A stretch of 64,000 nucleotides of DNA, taken from the NCBI GenBank assembly GCA_026419785.1, contig JAODTK010001865.1, positions 1 to 64,000 of the forward strand. The letters run 5' to 3'. Shown in pieces: positions 60,101 through 63,294 of the stretch (its first letter is position 1; each line of letters begins with the position of its first letter). The stretch is from Sclerodactyla briareus (taxonomy: Eukaryota > Echinodermata > Holothuroidea > Dendrochirotida > Sclerodactylidae). The notes below the pieces were generated by a model. That model had not been told where the DNA came from. It was given only the letters and a program-made list of their open reading frames with translations, and ran no database searches. Position numbers and translations under genes: made by a program.

Positions 60101-61995
60101 TCACTCGTGAACGATGAAAATCACTATAGCACAAATGGCGGGCACCAGTGCGGAGCGCGGATCGAGACCGAAAGACGCCAGTTTGGTGGAGTCAAGAAAA
60201 CAACTTGGCATGTCATATTATGCTCACTGTAGTCAAAATGCACTATGTCAATGCTGTCTGAGGAAATCATTGACCAACCCCCCCCCCCCCCCCAAAAAAA
60301 AAATTCTTTTTGGGTGGGTGGCCGTCTCACGAAAAATCATCCGTCCCCCATCAGTTCCTGGCCGTCTCATGACGGTGACCCCCTCTGGCTAAGGCCCTGG
60401 TGACATACATATTAGACTAGGAACATACATACTGGACTAGTAACCAGACATACTGGACTAGTAACGACATACTGGAGCTATAACAACTACTGGACTAGTA
60501 ACATCTGACCTACTTGACTAGTAAAATCTGCCTCCTGGACTAGTAACAGACATACTGGACTCATAACAGACATAACGGACATAACACATACTTACTGAAC
60601 TAGTAACAAACATAATGATCAGTAACAACCACATGAAAATTTTGTTTAGTATACATTGTGAGAGCAGAATGGTCCCCTTAGGAACATGATGCACAGTCCA
60701 GCAGTGTTCCCCTATTTACAGATCTATTGTATTCTGTATTGGTACGCCTAGTGAAAAAACTTGTTCCTCATTTTGTTATTTACAACATTCAATTACCGTA
60801 TATGTGATACACTTTTGTTATTATATGGTTAGAACTACAGTCATTAAAACATACAACTTTTACATTTTACAAGGTAAGAACATTGGAAAAAAATTCTGAG
60901 ATTAGAACTTTCACATAGGCAATATTGCAACAAATAATTTTTATACTACCCCTACATACATTCACAGGACTGTGTGCGACAAATATTGAATATTCATGAC
61001 TGAGCTAGCCTAACAGCATGCATCACTTATGAGTATGGAGGCTGGGTTATGTCACTGTCAGTGTGAGGACAAGCGCCCAAAAACTCATGTGAAGAGCACT
61101 GCTTTGAAAGCTTGTAACAAGGAATGACGGCGCAAATTTCAATGAAACTTTCTCTTGGAACCAGTAAGTCCTTATATGTGAGACTGTTGGAATGCAGTGT
61201 ATACCCAATTTTTCTTGTTACTTGGGTCTTTTTTCATTTATAGGTGACAAGGGATCCCAGGACATTCACGGGTTACTTGTAACTGTCCAAACACAAGCAG
61301 ATCTGGAAACATTAGGACAACAACTCCAGCACACCAGAAGGCTTCTACTCAACCAATCATGCCTTCCAACTGTCAACAGTGGTCTGCTCAACAAAACTAA
61401 CACAAAAATGGTGAGTTAGCTGAATCTAGAAAGGGATCTTCGGATGACTAGTCCATAACAGTCATTCACGGTAAGACTAAAAGTCTACAAAATGTCCTTT
61501 TACCATGAATCAGGGAGATTAGTTTGCAACAAAATTGAAGTATTTATATTTATTCCATGTTTGTCTAATCTACTCACCAGAACTGCTCTCCCATTATATC
61601 TATGATTTCGCTTATGATTATAATCCTGTTTGAGAGGTCCCCCCCCACCCCCCCCCCCCCCCCCTCCCCCCCCCTCAATCTGTTGGTTTCCTTCTACAGA
61701 AGCTTTTGTGACATTCTCTCTTTGTGTCTCTTTGAGTTGCTCATTTGAACAACTTGCCTTGTAAGATGAGGTGAAAGTTTATAACCTCTGGTGAGAGCCT
61801 ATTGCTTGAACATGTTAGCATTATAGGACTTTATCAGTTTCCAGCATTTTTTCAACTTGAATTTTCTTTTGATATATGTTTGTTTCATTTTTTTTTTTTT
61901 CAGTTGACCTGCTAGCTTCTGAAGTGGGAGTCAGCTCAGGACAGATCAAAAGAATCTTAGAGTCCTCATGAAGGTGGCGGTGAGGATGTGTCACG
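15267..61995 (+). CDS. DOCK1/2/5-like: DOCK group A guanine-nucleotide exchange factor, partial gene, 17 exons
   Basis: DOCK A proteins activate Rac. The SH3 and N-terminal helices bind ELMO, DHR-1 (a C2 domain) binds PtdIns(3,4,5)P3 at the membrane, and DHR-2 does the exchange. The recognisable exons run in protein order: SH3 end (15.3, 19.6 kb), helical region (23.4, 24.3 kb), RDEEG linker (26.8 kb), strands before DHR-1 (33.5-52.5 kb), DHR-1 (54.3-59.4 kb) and the start of the solenoid with STKLTQ and LKW (61.2-62.0 kb). Wording such as [15 protein letters not shown] and [15 protein letters not shown] fits vertebrate DOCK1/2/5 better than DOCK3/4. Vertebrate members are about 1,830-1,870 residues; roughly the first 650-700 are covered here. 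The DHR-2 region is not in the window. Several exons need one-base corrections. I name a class and not a single orthologue. Confidence 0.93.
17485..17640. repeat. Short minisatellite, ~25-35-bp units
   Basis: Imperfect repeats of cagtggtagctagnnccatt, about five or six units. The spacing alternates because a gatacag segment is present or absent between units. It abuts a family B repeat block. Confidence 0.7.
17640..18550 (+). repeat. Dispersed repeat family B, copy 1, built of diverged tandem monomers
   Basis: Several monomers of about 130-200 bp share ggtcataatgatggtcta, gggtg..cagg.attt, gggccc-type words and a cacaatggtacttgaaatg word. It ends with tggcctcatgatc.tgaacattt and gagctacagcaccattggtgctct. 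The same set in the same order recurs at 29,150-29,870. The two copies are clearly related but diverged. No transposase or RT is visible. Confidence 0.6.
18551..19573. other. Intron remainder, nothing recognised
   Basis: No coding or repeat signal that I can name lies between family B and the acceptor of the next DOCK exon. Confidence 0.4.
19574..19629 (+). CDS. DOCK1/2/5-like: DOCK exon: SH3 end ([12 protein letters not shown])
   Basis: The acceptor is ttattccttgcag and the donor gtaaga. In frame it reads [19 protein letters not shown], the last strand of the SH3 domain and its exit. The GIFP-x-SY-h-H-h-KE signature is diagnostic of DOCK A/B proteins. It ends in phase 2. A ~250-bp tandem duplication of the following intron begins exactly at this donor. 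Confidence 0.92.
19625..20115. repeat. ~250-bp tandem duplication starting at an exon donor
   Basis: Unit 1 starts at about 19,625 (catgggtaagaaccacgtta) and unit 2 at about 19,877 (aatgggtacgaaccacgtta). Both continue with atccaccnattatccaa, ggtaaaacttcagatgttac, agcctttgttgggcat and, later, a tttgcag...gcaggtgaa word. The differences between the units are mostly one-base indels. Confidence 0.85.
20240..20570 (+). repeat. Dispersed repeat family A, copy 2, with GT leader
   Basis: A GT tract (near 20,255-20,290) is followed by tcacacgtccttgttgagcag, gaacacgatctgattaga, ctaattagcgtatt, ggctcgggacaagatacag, gctatggtgact and ggcacatagatgcggg. The same series is seen near 53,000-53,330 and, in part, near 21,810 and 49,130. 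Confidence 0.6.
20570..21770. repeat. AGGTCA-rich family F, copy 2
   Basis: Repeated gtcattcaaggtcac and ggggtcaaa words, aaatctgtgaaggctggaaggttcacc, and attgttgacctgcatg, shared with the 40.3-42.3 kb block. An open frame at 20,936-21,220 and its antisense partner lie wholly inside the repeat and are not supported as genes. Confidence 0.6.
21810..22020 (+). repeat. Dispersed repeat family A, copy 3
   Basis: It shares ggctcgttagcaagatacag, gtaggtgctatggtgact, ggcacatagatgccgggta, gattttcagcg and ctaattgagtcatctaatt with the other A copies. It directly follows family F, so A and F may be parts of one larger element. Confidence 0.6.
22180..22700. repeat. Dispersed repeat family E, copy with GCGATCGC core
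   Basis: It shares a taatttgcaataatttaggc word, an agacat...aatcagt word, a ggttagtaggctgt word and, at its end, cgcaaaccaggcgag.acaatgg...gcgatcgcc with copies near 26,200-26,630 and 42,990-43,090. A weaker relative lies near 690-960. Confidence 0.5.
23394..23506 (+). CDS. DOCK1/2/5-like: DOCK exon: helical region, TT-LRE-W-KQLY
   Basis: It reads [19 protein letters not shown], then, after a one-base shift near 23,473, [11 protein letters not shown]. This matches the DOCK N-terminal helical segment usually worded VIP-GDLPL-QEVTTTLREW-IW-QLYV. That segment belongs to the ELMO-binding region. The acceptor is one of two overlapping cag sites (23,391-23,396) and the donor is gttcag, which is weak. 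The entry phase does not match the previous exon without a one-base correction. Confidence 0.82.
24258..24412 (+). CDS. DOCK1/2/5-like: DOCK exon: helical region, LMYD ... DELK-VTSK
   Basis: It reads [13 protein letters not shown], an in-frame TAA at 24,325-24,327, then [20 protein letters not shown] and VDGADN. This corresponds to [34 protein letters not shown] of DOCK A proteins. Both parts share one frame, so the TAA reflects a base error or compensating indels. The start is uncertain because several AG sites lie within 24,256-24,274. The donor is gtacag. Confidence 0.8.
24413..26755. other. Intron, with a family E repeat at 26,200-26,630
   Basis: No coding family is recognised. The family E copy shares ttatttgcaatcatttaggca, tggtagacatggtcaacaat, ggtcaccagatagtaagctgt and cacaaaccaggtgagacactgggtgcgat with its relatives. 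The short open frames near 25,300-25,830 are unsupported. Confidence 0.45.
26756..26850 (+). CDS. DOCK1/2/5-like: DOCK exon: linker, [12 protein letters not shown] (3' end unresolved)
   Basis: The acceptor is cttttgtacag. The frame reads [19 protein letters not shown] and then [11 protein letters not shown]. This matches the family segment LDLDLVVRDEDGNILDP, then TS-ISLF-AHE. Past HED the frame stays open to a TAA near 26,911 without family resemblance. The best nearby donor-like site is gtgagg at about 26,935, and others are weak, so the exon may extend further than given. The entry phase differs by one base from the previous exon. Confidence 0.75.
26936..28830. other. Intron, nothing recognised
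   Basis: No coding family is seen. The C-tract-rich stretch near 27,676-28,055 produces long open frames on both strands that I regard as chance. Confidence 0.4.
28835..29045 (+). repeat. Dispersed repeat family D, copy 1
   Basis: It shares acctcatct.aagaa, aatcatttctaattcttgg, a gtgatca word, a GC-rich core (gcggcgccgcaacgc), tgtattattgttcgccacag and ctaaattaccaatttt.acc with 32,035-32,240 (same strand) and with 38,630-38,815 (opposite strand). Confidence 0.6.
29150..29870 (+). repeat. Dispersed repeat family B, copy 2
   Basis: It has the same monomer words as the 17,640-18,550 copy: gtcataatgatggcctaata, gtgcccagggattt.ggac, cccacttgggcc, cataca-atggtactt. It has the same closing segment: tggcctcatgatcttgaacat, then gagctacacaccattggtgct. 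Reading frames across it are not conserved between the copies. Confidence 0.6.
29871..32034. other. Intron, nothing recognised
   Basis: No exon or repeat family is identified. A short open frame near 31,550-31,750 with a plausible internal acceptor (tcactccag) has no DOCK resemblance. Confidence 0.4.
32035..32245 (+). repeat. Dispersed repeat family D, copy 2
   Basis: It has the same word order as copy 1, with core ggccgccgcgacc and the flanks attcttggagaagatgtgatca and aacttcaccacagggacctat. The GC-rich core within AT-rich arms is conserved among all three copies. Confidence 0.6.
32246..33536. other. Intron, nothing recognised
   Basis: No coding family is recognised. Short G/C- and T-tracts occur near 32,620 and 32,970. 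Confidence 0.4.
33537..33688 (+). CDS. DOCK1/2/5-like: DOCK exon before DHR-1: [13 protein letters not shown] ... LYD
   Basis: Acceptor cttctcag, donor gtaaat. It reads [18 protein letters not shown], then [16 protein letters not shown], a TGA at 33,642-33,644, and [13 protein letters not shown]. The family segment is [24 protein letters not shown]. Removing one T from the T run puts Asp-Leu after GEEF, where the family has an acidic residue and Leu; a second one-base change restores MMTLYD. Confidence 0.82.
34440..35800. repeat. Repeat family C with ~240-bp tandem units carrying GGCGGCCATCTTG
   Basis: Two clear units lie near 35,340-35,570 and 35,580-35,790. Shared words are ggcatggccacacccctc-type text, aacggcggccatcttg, tttttcgacg.actgat, gatcgttttgggaccaact and ataactctttatccaattgact. 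The earlier part (34,490-35,110) carries related aaacttggtgg...ggtcatttcagaggtca text. The open frames on both strands here come from the repeat. Confidence 0.6.
35801..36775. other. Intron, nothing recognised
   Basis: AT-rich sequence without a coding or repeat signal that I can name. Confidence 0.4.
36776..36852 (+). CDS. DOCK1/2/5-like: DOCK exon: YVV-W ... [10 protein letters not shown]
   Basis: The acceptor is cttttcctttcag and the donor gtaagt, both strong. The frame at the start gives VYVV, a middle frame gives NNGTPK, and the end gives [10 protein letters not shown]. Together these correspond to ENYLVRW--GLPK----LNNLKVVFT of DOCK2-like proteins. At least two one-base corrections are needed in 77 bases. 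The exon ends in phase 0, and the next exon continues DLGAKDL, exactly as in the family. Confidence 0.82.
36982..37040. other. Nested inverted repeat (possible hairpin)
   Basis: The outer arms are ggccccggggcggag and ctccgccctggggggcc. Between them an inner perfect inverted repeat, gaggtatt-gt-aatacctc, spans 37,009-37,026. It lies about 130 bases after a DOCK donor site. Confidence 0.5.
37060..38629. other. Intron, nothing recognised
   Basis: No coding family is recognised. The open frames near 36,965-37,379 overlap on both strands and do not resemble DOCK or other families. Confidence 0.4.
38630..38815 (-). repeat. Dispersed repeat family D, copy 3 (inverted)
   Basis: On the minus strand it reads the same order as copies 1 and 2: a pair of acctc/tacaaa words, aaatcatttctatcttgga, tgatca, the core gccggcggcgatacg, tgtgccacaggg and ttccacaaaatca. 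The short minus-strand open frame here is part of the repeat. Confidence 0.55.
38816..40290. other. Intron, nothing recognised apart from one palindrome
   Basis: No coding family is seen. The short inverted repeat at 39,934-39,958 (gatttcagggg-att-cccctgaaatc) is perfect. Confidence 0.4.
40290..42275. repeat. AGGTCA-rich family F, tandem units of ~590 bp
   Basis: Two near-complete units lie at about 40,405-40,920 and 41,000-41,510. Shared words are cacttaggggtcaaa, ttttggcaatagc.tggg, tgctcctagg, aaaggtcattcaaggtcac, gtgaaggctggaaggttca and attgttgacctgcatgtgt, then a tttgacctctgtgg word, an A run plus tagaaactgg, and cttcatggaggaaa. A third, diverged part follows to 42,275. A gtctgtctgtct tract opens the block near 40,345. 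Confidence 0.7.
42276..43640. other. Intron with a family E fragment
   Basis: Near 42,990-43,090 it carries the family E end: gatcgcgcaaccaggcgag, acactgggggcgatcgcg. No coding family is recognised. Confidence 0.4.
43640..44960. other. Less CpG-depleted, repeat-poor intron segment
   Basis: By eye, CpG dinucleotides are more frequent here than in the neighbouring introns, and I see none of the dispersed repeat families. A tataaagggcg word lies near 44,908. It could be an alternative promoter or conserved non-coding DNA, but nothing in it proves either. Confidence 0.3.
45886..45949 (+). CDS. DOCK1/2/5-like: DOCK exon: [17 protein letters not shown]
   Basis: The acceptor is tgttttttcctgcag and the donor gtgagt. 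It enters in phase 0 and ends in phase 1. It reads [17 protein letters not shown] followed by IIRI-G, an almost exact match to DOCK1/2 wording (DLG-KDL-R-KI-hhCQIVRVG). No correction is needed. An eight-copy 50-bp array begins about 80 bases downstream. Confidence 0.95.
46031..46430. repeat. Minisatellite, 8 exact-length 50-bp units
   Basis: Units start at 46,031, 46,081, 46,131, 46,181, 46,231, 46,281, 46,331 and 46,381. Each runs cagcagcccaactgacaac, then ctcctcagtcaaacaagata, then gaagggaaaca. The only differences I see are c/t at unit position 20 (t in units 4, 7 and 8) and a change in the last unit (aaggtag, aaatg). There are no length changes, unlike most repeats in this window. Confidence 0.97.
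46431..47272. other. Intron, nothing recognised
   Basis: No coding or repeat family is recognised. Confidence 0.4.
47273..47384. repeat. 56-bp direct duplication
   Basis: tgtacatcacaaactccaga and the sequence up to ggctaccaggccta occur at 47,273 and again at 47,329, with no differences seen over about 50 bases. Confidence 0.9.
47318..47683 (-). CDS. Unidentified minus-strand ORF nested in a DOCK intron
   Basis: An uninterrupted 121-codon frame on the strand opposite DOCK. Its composition looks like a soluble, mixed alpha-helical protein: balanced charge, few low-complexity runs, with [20 protein letters not shown] near the N-terminus and [20 protein letters not shown] near the C-terminus. 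I do not recognise the family. The 56-bp duplication overlaps its 3' end. It may be an exon of a nested gene, a processed pseudogene, or part of an unknown transposon. A chance frame is possible but less likely, given its length compared with other intron frames here. Confidence 0.35.
   Translation of the reverse strand: MPNMPGCYLLVSTDTHENIDRCNTQVGQACRDFFQPFFPQIKSKWLTTQPNSGKPEIAELCSVTKNFFMDLAHNYREIDQREDSEDGIPNLKKAIRGIQLEILGLVAYHTVLLEFVMYMDV
47806..47965 (+). CDS. DOCK1/2/5-like: DOCK exon: GRMEL ... [16 protein letters not shown] ... PFQP
   Basis: Acceptor tgactag, donor gtgagt. It enters in phase 1 and reads [17 protein letters not shown], then [20 protein letters not shown], then an acidic loop and KHYFLPFQP. 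This is the DOCK A segment GRMEL...GLRRPFGVAVMDITDI...FIPFQP just before DHR-1. It is fully open without correction. It ends in phase 2, which does not fit the next exon's entry by one base. Confidence 0.95.
48097..48430 (+). mobile_element. 3' end of a non-LTR (RTE/Jockey-like) retrotransposon
   Basis: It reads [12 protein letters not shown], and in a second frame [11 protein letters not shown] near 48,160. Back in the first frame it reads [20 protein letters not shown], then [12 protein letters not shown] and [18 protein letters not shown]...GRPR-TW-DV...DL...A-DR--W is the usual C-terminal wording of many LINE reverse transcriptases. One extra G near 48,193 explains the frame change. The copy ends in an (ATG)n tail near 48,411-48,426, as in several RTE-like families. 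It is 5'-truncated, on the same strand as DOCK and within an intron. Confidence 0.8.
48431..49120. other. Intron, nothing recognised
   Basis: No coding or repeat family is recognised. Confidence 0.4.
49120..50040 (+). repeat. Family A/F composite copy
   Basis: It opens with a gtgtatgtgtac tract and continues with cttgttagcaggattt, aactgattagattctgggc, ccactaattaggtaggataattagcc and gggcacataga. It then has three repeats of a block with aacaaaacttggtggatgtg and ttt.gaggtca near 49,600-49,990. The front matches family A; the rear resembles the aaacttggtgg text near 34,690-34,940. Confidence 0.6.
50041..51031. other. Intron, nothing recognised
   Basis: AT-rich; no coding or repeat family is recognised. 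Confidence 0.4.
51036..52258 (+). mobile_element. piggyBac-like element, internally deleted, flanked by TTAA
   Basis: TTAA sits on both sides (51,032-51,035 and 52,259-52,262). The ends are inverted: CCCTCTATGTAC on the left and GTACATAAAGGG on the right, 11 of 12 paired. CCC-starting ends at TTAA targets are typical of piggyBac elements. A perfect 24-base palindrome lies just inside the left end (51,048-51,071). Near 51,671-51,840 the plus strand reads [11 protein letters not shown], a [23 protein letters not shown] and [11 protein letters not shown]. This is the kind of acidic start found in piggyBac transposases. No DDE catalytic core fits in the remaining ~400 bases. It is probably a non-autonomous derivative. 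Confidence 0.75.
51655..51850 (+). pseudogene. piggyBac-like transposase N-terminal remnant
   Basis: The frame carries [11 protein letters not shown], a stop, then [11 protein letters not shown] and [16 protein letters not shown], ending in a Thr/Arg-rich stretch before TAG. Glu/Asp/Ser-rich N-termini beginning with an S-D/E-EEAL-type helix are characteristic of piggyBac transposases. I see no initiating Met in this frame. The catalytic domain is absent. Confidence 0.55.
52338..52459 (+). CDS. DOCK1/2/5-like: DOCK exon: [19 protein letters not shown]
   Basis: Acceptor actttgtgcag, donor gtgaga. It reads [13 protein letters not shown], then [19 protein letters not shown], then MIPGESKQ. This matches the DOCK segment VINKVIAAKEVNHKGQGLWVTLKLLPGD. 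It ends in phase 0, which fits the next exon. Its entry phase (two bases) does not fit the two bases left by the previous exon, so one base is wrong near the junction. Its last ~51 bases and donor are repeated in tandem downstream. Confidence 0.94.
52408..52850. repeat. ~64-bp array, 7 copies of the exon end plus its donor site
   Basis: caaggtatctgggtggcc occurs near 52,412, 52,476, 52,539, 52,603 (as cgagg), 52,665, 52,728 and 52,791. Each is followed by a form of agatgatcccaggtgaatca, then aaaacaggtgagaaataaag. Copy 1 is the true exon end. Every copy keeps the cag|gtgaga donor, except the sixth, which reads cagtgaga. Reading on past the first donor in the exon frame meets TAA at about 52,496. 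Confidence 0.93.
52851..53780. repeat. Family A/F composite copy after the array
   Basis: It has a GT tract near 52,998, then gtcacaccttcttgtcaac, gaacacgatctgatcaga, cattagcaagattatgga, ggtgctatgagatttggttt, ggcacataagtacagg and gctaattaagtcatctgattt, then gaggtcaaaatg-type text. This is the clearest full-length match to copy 2 (20,240-20,570). Confidence 0.6.
53781..54301. other. Intron with a (CTAT)n microsatellite at 54,122-54,161
   Basis: An imperfect then perfect ctat run of about 9-10 units. Nothing else is recognised before the acceptor. Confidence 0.6.
54302..54383 (+). CDS. DOCK1/2/5-like: DOCK exon: [19 protein letters not shown]
   Basis: The acceptor is cttttatggcacag and the donor gttaga, which is non-optimal. 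It enters in phase 0 and reads [18 protein letters not shown], then [10 protein letters not shown] across the junction. This corresponds to [29 protein letters not shown] of DOCK A, which leads into DHR-1. No correction is needed. It ends in phase 1, fitting the next exon. Confidence 0.95.
54384..55464. other. Intron, partly a decayed repeat
   Basis: A 138-codon open frame at 54,420-54,836 has no family resemblance. From about 54,760 to 55,200 the text repeats words such as cacgaactattcacgg, attcataaagtagtcgtgaa and gttcatgaagtgttcacgac. The stretch ends with aagtataaagtgggctttag. The pattern suggests an old repeat and not a gene. Confidence 0.4.
55465..55589 (+). CDS. DOCK1/2/5-like: DOCK exon: start of DHR-1 ([19 protein letters not shown])
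   Basis: Acceptor ttattcttgctccag, donor gtaagt. It enters in phase 1 and reads [19 protein letters not shown], then [19 protein letters not shown] and IIP, in phase 0. GD-RNDhYhTL-QGDF and NVEV-hSV are the first two strands of the DHR-1 C2 fold, which binds PtdIns(3,4,5)P3. The basic stretch around RPKTRN corresponds to the loop that varies between members. No correction is needed. Confidence 0.97.
55618..56312. repeat. ~80-bp array, 9 copies, with splice-like motifs in each unit
   Basis: The gca-ggcactg/gcaagcactg anchors lie at 55,623, 55,701, 55,784, 55,865, 55,946, 56,025, 56,105, 56,185 and 56,266 (periods 78-83). A unit runs gtgctgagaagttaccaact, catcaacatgtgtgagtaat, tctcagttgccctctcctct, agtggagcatgcaagcactg. 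The first unit is more diverged. Length differences are one to three bases. Confidence 0.95.
56313..57127. other. Intron with a local inverted resemblance
   Basis: Around 56,400-56,660, text such as gtataaagttacaaattt, ggcaattttgcaaattggcaac and catcatatctaccaatttta is followed by its rough reverse: aattggtagatagacatcat, gttgccagtttgccaaaat, tatagcatgtt. This suggests a long imperfect hairpin of about 250 bases. No gene is seen. Confidence 0.45.
57128..57226 (+). CDS. DOCK1/2/5-like: DOCK exon: DHR-1 middle ([17 protein letters not shown])
   Basis: Acceptor tctctgtccacag, donor gtaatc. It is in phase 0 at both ends and reads [16 protein letters not shown], then [17 protein letters not shown]. 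This matches the DHR-1 segment with GAG-E/D-P---Y-S-VYYQVKQPRW-ETVK. No correction is needed. Confidence 0.97.
57227..58922. other. Intron, nothing firmly recognised
   Basis: Short open frames near 57,768 and 58,224 have no family resemblance. A gtgtgtatgtgtgtatgt tract near 58,432 followed by agaaaggttggtctgattaa and aggtcaggggg text looks like a worn family A/F relative. Confidence 0.4.
58923..59001 (+). CDS. DOCK1/2/5-like: DOCK exon: DHR-1, VAIPIEKF ... [10 protein letters not shown]
   Basis: Acceptor catattttggcag, donor gtgagt. It enters in phase 0 and ends in phase 1. It reads [14 protein letters not shown], then [19 protein letters not shown] is a hallmark strand of DHR-1, and its arginine-rich turn belongs to the lipid-binding side of the domain. 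No correction is needed. Confidence 0.97.
59002..59304. other. Short intron
   Basis: A 303-bp intron with a small direct repeat: atgaaaaatgtagcttctatt, then atgatagatgtagcttccatt, near 59,222-59,275. Nothing else is seen. Confidence 0.7.
59305..59409 (+). CDS. DOCK1/2/5-like: DOCK exon: DHR-1 end ([18 protein letters not shown]), one-base frameshift
   Basis: Acceptor tttacttttctag, donor gtaaat. It reads [29 protein letters not shown] and then TGA at 59,391-59,393. Removing one C from the CCC at 59,387-59,389 gives NHDLLVFK, which is the expected GxHDLhVhK end of DHR-1. It also brings the exon to phase 0. The exon is otherwise a full match. Confidence 0.94.
59410..59960. other. Intron, nothing recognised
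   Basis: Overlapping open frames on both strands near 59,530-59,860 show no family resemblance. Confidence 0.4.
59965..60620. repeat. ~20-bp minisatellite (ACATACTGGACTAGTAAC type), interrupted
   Basis: Repeats of the type gacatactggactagtaaca run from about 59,965 to 60,066 and again from about 60,408 to 60,620. Units vary by base changes and one-base indels. The gap between the two parts is exactly the inverted-repeat element at 60,067-60,399. Confidence 0.85.
60067..60399. mobile_element. hAT-like MITE (CAGGGCC ends)
   Basis: The perfect 15-base inverted ends are cagggccttagccag (60,067-60,081) and ctggctaaggccctg (60,385-60,399). CAGGG...CCCTG ends are typical of hAT elements, which make 8-bp target duplications. 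The flanking octamers here are gtaacaga and gtgacata, 6 of 8 equal. It is 333 bp long, has no transposase, contains a C-run/A-run near 60,278-60,303, and sits inside a minisatellite. Confidence 0.7.
60621..61243. other. Intron, nothing recognised
   Basis: AT-rich; no coding or repeat family is recognised. Confidence 0.4.
61244..61410 (+). CDS. DOCK1/2/5-like: DOCK exon: after DHR-1 ([14 protein letters not shown]), frameshifted
   Basis: Acceptor ttcatttatag, donor gtgagt. The first part reads [14 protein letters not shown], like the KGD-KK-EDA-YLTLP start of the segment. The last part, in another frame, reads [17 protein letters not shown], an unmistakable match to [15 protein letters not shown]. 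At least one indel lies between them, near 61,300-61,345. A five-A run at 61,404-61,408 is one base too long for N-V to follow. The entry phase also needs one base. The C-terminal wording makes the identity firm. Confidence 0.92.
61411..61903. other. Intron with a C-run at 61,639-61,675
   Basis: A nearly pure C tract of about 35 bases, interrupted by single A and T, then a T-run just before the next acceptor. Nothing else is recognised. Confidence 0.7.
61904..61995 (+). CDS. DOCK1/2/5-like: DOCK exon: VDLLA-LKW ... LMKV, frameshifted
   Basis: The acceptor is a long T-run then cag; the donor is gtaagt. It reads (N)VDLLA, then, in another frame, [12 protein letters not shown], then VLMKV and GGEDVS. 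The family segment is [34 protein letters not shown]. At least two indels are needed in 92 bases. It is the last DOCK exon I can find in the window. Confidence 0.85.
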
Positions 61996-63243
61996 GTAAG
62001 TCTTCAATTGGTTTTTTTGAACTGAGGAACACGGCTTTGGGTGGCTACAATTTATATTTTTTACTTGCCATGTGAGTATGAGGCAGTGTGTAATGAGAAT
62101 ATTATGCAACATGAATACCTTTCACTTGTACCGTACCGTCAGTATCGTAAAATACATTGCAAACACTGGAAACTTTGTCCTTTGTTGAACTGAGGTCGCC
62201 TGCTGTAAAAATGACATGGCGACACTTGGAATCCATTCATTTAATGAGTGGTCATTGTTTTTTTTCAGTCGATCTTGGAATAAGGGGTATTTTCTACTAC
62301 TTCCCGTTTCTGCAAGACAACGTTGGATTGCACTCTGTGGTATCATTGCAAGCATCCCCAGTCAGAGGCCTATGAATGAGCATGTATTTCCTCTCTGGTG
62401 ATTACTAAAAGTCTTGAGTGATTCTTCCAGGATGGAGATCTGATTTGATTTATATTGGAGAGGAAGCTGTCTGAACTTGTTGGTTCAATCAAACCCCATC
62501 TTTAAACAATTATTCTGTTCTGAGTATCAATTTCCATGTATATTGGACATTTGCACCCATACACCCAAAACAAAGAATGACATCACAGTAGTAGAACCCA
62601 GCAATTTTTTCTTTGTTTTCTCTCTCAAATTTGATGCTTTTTCCCTTTGAAAATCAATCCGTTTCACGCATGTTTGCAAGACATGTGCCTTCTTTCCTGA
62701 AAAGTTTTTCAACATAAAAACAGAACGATACATAAGAAATGGCAAAGTTTGTTTGGCACACACATCAATCGATTTTTTCTGAGATATTGTGGGCAATATG
62801 CATAGATCCCGAACTCACAACTTTAAGTATGATGATTTTGCAACAAAGTGATTGTATCCAGGACAGGGTTAGACCAATGATGGCCTTCCTGTGTACGATA
62901 CTCTTTTATAATAATCCTGGAAGTACCTCCAACTAACAACTCTACTCTAAAAGTATATACCTGGTCCATTGAATAAGCATGCTTATATGTAGAGCTCTAT
63001 TTACAATCATTTTCAGTTCAGATTGCGTTGGTTTTGTGAAAGTTGCTCTTGTTCTTCTATATAATAAGACCACTGCCAGAATGAGTGACAAGGCTACTGT
63101 TCACGTACTTCACCCAGGTTATAGCACAGCTACCACATTACAGTCTAAACACTGGGTTCCTGCCAACAAGCAATCCTGTCTATGGCAGAATCATGTTAGA
63201 ACTGTTTCGCTTTTGTAACTATAGTCTGGTGGTCAGAAGAATA

Positions 63244-63294
<51 letters not shown>

